Source of the DNA: CBFIDE01 sp965661265
Lineage (GTDB): Bacteria; Bacteroidota; Bacteroidia; Flavobacteriales; Schleiferiaceae
Reading direction: 5' to 3'
Length of the DNA: 64,000 bases
Assembly (NCBI GenBank): GCA_965661265.1
Contig: CBFIDE010000001.1
Location: 62,001-126,000, forward strand
Positions 60,336 to 64,000 of this stretch are shown here, in pieces (the first letter of the stretch is position 1; each line of letters opens with the position of its first letter). The notes under the pieces are model-generated. The model was not told where the DNA came from. It made no database searches and worked only from the letters and a program-made list of their open reading frames with translations. Made by a program: the position numbers and the translations under genes.

Positions 60336-61256
60336 TTGAGCATATCTCTAATTAAAATCGGAACAAGAGACAGCCCCTTGGCTGTTTGGCAAGCTAAGCT
60401 CACAGCAAAGCTTTTAGCGCAAAAAGGCTTTCAATCAGAATTAGTATTTATAAAATCCCCCGCTGATCTAGATTTAAAAACTCCATTAAATGCTTTTGGC
60501 ACCACAGGAATTTTCACCAAAATGCTAGACGTAGCTCTCTTGGAAAATAAAATAGATGTAGCAGTTCATTCTCTTAAAGATTACCCTACTGTTCCACCAG
60601 AAGGCATTTGCCTGGATAGCGTTCTTGAAAGAGCTGAATCAACGGATATTTTAGTACCTCAAAATTCCATTGATGTAAATAATCTTCATAATCTAAGTGC
60701 TATAATCGCTACAGGGAGTATTAGAAGAAAAGCTCAATGGCTGAATAAGTATCCAAACCACCAAATTACCGGCCTAAGAGGTAATGTTCAGACTAGATTG
60801 AATAAGCTTCATACTAATAATTGGCATGGAGCCATCTTTGCTAAAGCAGGTCTTAAAAGAATAGATTTATTACCAGAAAACGCCATTGATTTAGACTGGA
60901 TGATACCAGCTCCTGCTCAAGGGGTTATAGGCATTAGCTGTAGAGCTAATGATGACGAACAAAAAGAAATTTTAAACCTTATTAATGATGTCCCGAGTCA
61001 ACAATTGGCTATCGCCGAAAGGCAGTTTCTAAACACCTTAGAAGGTGGGTGCTCTGCTCCAATTGGCGCATTAGCCACACATATTAACGGACAGATAAAA
61101 TTGCAGGCCGCATTATTTCAATTAGACGGGTCACTTAAGATAGAGTGTACAAAAACTTTAGAAGCTCATAGAGCTAAAGAATTAGGTCACTTATCGGCTC
61201 TTGAAGTTTTGAATAATGGAGGTAAAGAAATAATGGAATCATTAAAAGGTCAATAA
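60336..61256 (+). CDS. hemC: Hydroxymethylbilane synthase (porphobilinogen deaminase)
   Basis: A 306-residue enzyme that links four porphobilinogens. It shows IGTRDSPLAVWQAK, HSLKDYPTVPPEG, GSIRRKAQW and EGGCSAPIGALA, whose Cys carries the dipyrromethane cofactor. No ATG fits near the start; the TTG at 60336 (MSISLIKIGTRDS) lies 4 bases after the hemA stop and is preferred. The next gene, hemD, starts immediately after its stop codon. Confidence 0.96.
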   Translation: MSISLIKIGTRDSPLAVWQAKLTAKLLAQKGFQSELVFIKSPADLDLKTPLNAFGTTGIFTKMLDVALLENKIDVAVHSLKDYPTVPPEGICLDSVLERAESTDILVPQNSIDVNNLHNLSAIIATGSIRRKAQWLNKYPNHQITGLRGNVQTRLNKLHTNNWHGAIFAKAGLKRIDLLPENAIDLDWMIPAPAQGVIGISCRANDDEQKEILNLINDVPSQQLAIAERQFLNTLEGGCSAPIGALATHINGQIKLQAALFQLDGSLKIECTKTLEAHRAKELGHLSALEVLNNGGKEIMESLKGQ

Positions 61257-61958
61257 ATGCTGAATGTAAATTTGCTTTCTACAAAAGTCTTACCTGATGA
61301 CTTAGTTCAGGCATTTATAAAAAAAAAAATTAATCTTAGGCAAAAGGACTTTATTGACGTACAACTGGATTACAATGCTAGATCTTTTAAAGCAAGACTA
61401 AATAATCCTAGCTCTCAGGCTAGAGTGTTTACAAGTAAGAATGCTCTTTTTAGCTTGCAAAAGTTAGCCGACGAAGAAGGAATAGAGTTTCATAGAAAAA
61501 AGAATTTTGTTGTAGGCATAAGAGCTACCGAACTGCTTCAAGATTTTGGGCAAAGAGTTGATGTAAAATCTGGAAACGCAATCAGTCTTGCACAAATTAT
61601 TGCCAGAAACAAAGACATTAAAGAAGTTGATTATTTCTGTGGAGACAAGGCATTAGAAGATATTCCAGAATATTTATCAAGTAAAGGAATAAAAGTAAAT
61701 AAAGAGGTTGTATATCGCACCTCTATGGTAGCGCACGAGGTAGAATATTTAATGCTGCATGCAGTGATGTTCTTCTCGCCTAGCAGCGTCTTTAGTTATT
61801 TCAAAAGGAACAGATTGAAACTGGAAACAATGGTCTTTACCATTGGTGCTACTACAGCAGATGCTGTGAAGCTAAAATGTAATAATTCAATCATCCTAGC
61901 CGATGAACCCAGCATTCCCTCAACAGTAAAGAAAGTTATTGAACATTATAGATCATGA
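61257..61958 (+). CDS. hemD: Uroporphyrinogen-III synthase
   Basis: A 233-residue protein. HemD sequences diverge widely, so the call rests on position between hemC and hemE, size, and the fold-typical VFTSKNALFSLQKL and MFFSPSSVFSYF, with the final FTIGATTADAVK. It cyclises hydroxymethylbilane to uroporphyrinogen III. An 11-A run near the start (61319-61329, encoding three Lys) is a possible slippage site. Its stop overlaps the hemE start (ATGA). Confidence 0.88.
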   Translation: MLNVNLLSTKVLPDDLVQAFIKKKINLRQKDFIDVQLDYNARSFKARLNNPSSQARVFTSKNALFSLQKLADEEGIEFHRKKNFVVGIRATELLQDFGQRVDVKSGNAISLAQIIARNKDIKEVDYFCGDKALEDIPEYLSSKGIKVNKEVVYRTSMVAHEVEYLMLHAVMFFSPSSVFSYFKRNRLKLETMVFTIGATTADAVKLKCNNSIILADEPSIPSTVKKVIEHYRS

Positions 61959-62992
61959 GTAATTATAAAAACGACCTCTTTTTAAGAGCGCTTAAAGGAG
62001 AAACAACAGAAAGACCTCCAGTATGGATGATGAGACAAGCCGGAAGGTATCTTCCAGACTTTATGGCTCTAAAAGCTAAGCATAGTTTCTTTGATCGAGT
62101 TGAAACGCCAGAATTAGCGACAGAAATTACAGTGATGCCTATTGACCAAGTAGGCGTTGACGTGGCCATTCTATTTAGTGACATTTTAGTTATTAATCAG
62201 GCACTTGGACAAGAGGTTCAAATGGTTCCTGGAAAAGGACCATATATTCCTAATCCAATAAGAACGGCAAAGCAGGTTCAGGATATTCCAGTGGTAGACG
62301 TCAAGGATAGACTTTCCTATGTTTATGAAGCTATTAAGATGACTAAAAAGGAACTTGCTGGCAGAGTTCCATTAATTGGTTTTGCCGGTTCTCCATGGAC
62401 TATCCTATGTTATATGGTAGAAGGTCAAGGAAGTAAGACCTTTGATATTGCGAAGTCGTTCTGTTTTAAAGAGCCAGAAGCGGCGCATCAACTATTACAG
62501 AAGATAACGGACATCACCATTGATTATTTAAAGGAAAAAGTGGCTGCAGGAGCGGATGTTGTTCAAATATTTGATTCATGGGGAGGCCTATTATCTCCAA
62601 ACGATTATAGAACTTTCTCATTGCAATATATCAGACAAATTGCCGAGGCATTGCATACCTATGCACCAGTTATTGCATTTGGTAAGGGATGTTGGTTTGC
62701 TTTAGAAGAAATGAGCCAATTACCTGTATCTGCTCTTGGTGTTGACTGGACTATTAGCCCAAAGAAAGCGAGAGAATTTACCAAGTCAAATATCACATTA
62801 CAAGGAAACTTTGACCCTGCAAGATTATTAGGCACTAGAAAAGAAATTGTACAGCTTACCAAGCAAATGATTGATGACTTTGGACCTCAGAAATACATAG
62901 CAAATCTTGGGCATGGAATCTTACCTAATGTACCAGTAGAAAATGCTAAAGCTTTTGTAGAAACTGTTAAAGAATATAGATATGAAGGATAA
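61955..62992 (+). CDS. hemE: Uroporphyrinogen decarboxylase
   Basis: A 345-residue enzyme that removes four carboxyl groups from uroporphyrinogen III. Signatures are PPVWMMRQAGRYLPDF, FSDILVINQALGQEV, LIGFAGSPWTILCYMVEG and FDSWGGLLSPNDY. The gene is complete and typical. It overlaps hemD by 4 bases and hemF by 11, so the operon is translationally coupled. Confidence 0.98.
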   Translation: MSNYKNDLFLRALKGETTERPPVWMMRQAGRYLPDFMALKAKHSFFDRVETPELATEITVMPIDQVGVDVAILFSDILVINQALGQEVQMVPGKGPYIPNPIRTAKQVQDIPVVDVKDRLSYVYEAIKMTKKELAGRVPLIGFAGSPWTILCYMVEGQGSKTFDIAKSFCFKEPEAAHQLLQKITDITIDYLKEKVAAGADVVQIFDSWGGLLSPNDYRTFSLQYIRQIAEALHTYAPVIAFGKGCWFALEEMSQLPVSALGVDWTISPKKAREFTKSNITLQGNFDPARLLGTRKEIVQLTKQMIDDFGPQKYIANLGHGILPNVPVENAKAFVETVKEYRYEG

Positions 62993-63887
62993 ATTTTTCG
63001 GCTATCTACAGAATCTCCAAGACGAAATTTGTGCCGCTTTAGAAAAGGCAGATGGAGAAGCTAAATTTCAACAAGACCTTTGGGAAAGACCAGAAGGTGG
63101 AGGTGGAAGAACTAGAGTCATGGCTAATGGAAAACATATTGAAAAAGCAGGGGTGAATATTTCGGCAGTTCATGGAAAAATTCCTGATGCATTAAAAAAT
63201 AAAATGGGCACCCATGGCGAGAATTTCTTTGCCTGCGGTTTATCCCTTGTTATTCATCCAGAAAATCCGTTTGCGCCAACAACGCATGCAAACTATAGGT
63301 ATTTTGAAATGTATGACGAAGAAAATAATCTAATCGACTCTTGGTTTGGCGGTGGTGCTGATTTGACACCTTACTACCTTTTTGAAGAAGATGCAGTGCA
63401 CTTTCACCAAGTGCAAAAAGACTTTGCCGATCCACATGGCGAAGACCTTTATCCAAAATTCAAGATAGCTTGTGATGAGTACTTTAGAAATACTCATAGG
63501 AATGAGGCCAGAGGTATTGGCGGAACTTTTTATGATTACTTAAAGGCAGACTCCACTAGAACTATTGAAGACTGGGGAAGTTATAATATGAGTATGGGAA
63601 AGAGTTTTGTCCCTTCCTTTATTCCAGTCCTAAATAAGCGTAAGAATATGCCTTACGGCGATAAAGAAAAGTATTGGCAAGAAATCCGCAGAGGACGTTA
63701 TGCCGAATTTAATCTAGTACATGATAGAGGAACTTTGTTTGGATTAAAGACTAACGGAAGAATAGAATCTATCCTAATGAGTCTTCCTCCTACCGTACGC
63801 TGGGATTATGAATTTCCAGTTGAAGAAGGATCGGCGGAAGCCAAACTTGTTGAAATATTAACCAATCCTGTAGATTGGATAAAATAA
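62982..63887 (+). CDS. hemF: Oxygen-dependent coproporphyrinogen III oxidase
   Basis: A 301-residue aerobic enzyme that turns coproporphyrinogen III into protoporphyrinogen IX. It shows WERPEGGGGRTRVMANGKHI, HANYRYFEMYDEENN, SWFGGGADLTPYYLFEED and GGTFYDYLKADS. Presence of HemF shows the pathway can run under oxygen. No oxygen-independent HemN/HemZ gene is in the window. It overlaps the hemE end by 11 bases. Confidence 0.97.
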   Translation: MKDKFFGYLQNLQDEICAALEKADGEAKFQQDLWERPEGGGGRTRVMANGKHIEKAGVNISAVHGKIPDALKNKMGTHGENFFACGLSLVIHPENPFAPTTHANYRYFEMYDEENNLIDSWFGGGADLTPYYLFEEDAVHFHQVQKDFADPHGEDLYPKFKIACDEYFRNTHRNEARGIGGTFYDYLKADSTRTIEDWGSYNMSMGKSFVPSFIPVLNKRKNMPYGDKEKYWQEIRRGRYAEFNLVHDRGTLFGLKTNGRIESILMSLPPTVRWDYEFPVEEGSAEAKLVEILTNPVDWIK

Positions 63888-63891
63888 AATT

Positions 63892-64000
63892 ATGATACAT
63901 CGTTCACGAAGGCTCAGGGCAAACCCTGCTATTAGGAATATGGTAAGAGAAACCATTTTACACCCTAATGACTTTATAGCACCATTGTTTGTAGTAGAAG
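63892..64000 (+). CDS. hemB: Porphobilinogen synthase (delta-aminolevulinate dehydratase), N-terminal part
   Basis: Only the first 36 codons are in the window. The frame begins with MIHRSRRLRANPAIRNMV and continues to FIAPLFVVE, the conserved N-terminus of HemB (RxRRLR..., ..DFIAPLFV). It starts 4 bases after hemF and continues the heme operon beyond the window. Catalytic residues cannot be assessed. Confidence 0.92.
   Translation, partial: MIHRSRRLRANPAIRNMVRETILHPNDFIAPLFVVE

Overview
The window is AT-rich, densely coding chromosomal DNA from a member of the Bacteroidota, most likely class Flavobacteriia (order Flavobacteriales; family not resolved). The evidence is: PorT next to ubiE and a cargo-like protein with a type IX secretion (T9SS) C-terminal domain; short upstream elements of the form TAnnTTTG, the -7 element of Bacteroidota promoters; five tRNA genes, none with an encoded CCA; a tmRNA with the tag GENNFALAA; a short 287-residue primary sigma factor; a two-gene glycine-lipid-type acyltransferase pair; and the gene orders rpsU-xerC-hpf-tRNAs-tuf, divIC-mutA-mutB and hemH-araC/hemA-C-D-E-F-B. 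No prophage, insertion sequence or CRISPR array was seen.

Layout. (1) 36-605 is a lone TonB-C-domain lipoprotein facing a shared terminator. (2) 667-15803 (minus strand) is the information-processing block, read as rpsU-xerC-hpf, then tRNA-Thr(UGU)-Tyr-Gly-Thr(GGU)-tuf, tRNA-Trp-secE-nusG-rplK-rplA-rplJ-rplL-rpoB-rpoC and a DUF3467 gene. Its tRNA/tuf/secE order matches the thrU-tyrU-glyT-thrT-tufB-secE-nusG region of Escherichia coli. (3) 15863-17874 (minus) holds an acyl-CoA dehydrogenase and a helix-hairpin-helix membrane protein. (4) 18009-26976 (plus) holds an alanine/glycine symporter with an extra periplasmic domain, an MsbA-like ABC exporter, a DivIC/FtsB-like protein and a methylmalonyl-CoA mutase operon (mutA-mutB-ebfC-meaB). 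(5) 27589-37290 holds an aminotransferase-DUF4254-glycosyltransferase-TrkH operon, ubiE-porT, an FAD enzyme, a CorA-like channel and a DMT permease. (6) 38032-46566 holds a TamL-type outer-membrane protein, aldolase, accD, rpsO, pnp, the primary sigma factor and rpe. (7) 46559-49587 (minus) holds a lysine-ketoglutarate-reductase-like enzyme and two acyltransferases resembling the GlsA/GlsB glycine-lipid enzymes. (8) 49688-50082 is tmRNA (ssrA), with a second copy of its 3' end and terminator 180 bases downstream. (9) 50336-56869 holds an outer-membrane barrel, a lipoprotein formylglycine-generating enzyme, an AI-2E permease, typA and a T9SS-tagged thioredoxin-like protein. (10) 56934-64000 is heme synthesis: hemH and an AraC-type regulator on the minus strand, and hemA-hemC-hemD-hemE-hemF-hemB (hemB cut by the window end) on the plus strand.

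Most of the window is housekeeping. I found no complete new multi-gene system. The least explained points are the duplicated tmRNA 3' end, the SprB-like domain fused to a symporter, a CorA homologue with GTN in place of GMN, an 11-A run inside hemD, convergent gene pairs that share a TTAA stop tetranucleotide, the formylglycine-generating lipoprotein with no sulfatase nearby, and hairpins in the rplL-rpoB and rpsO-pnp gaps.
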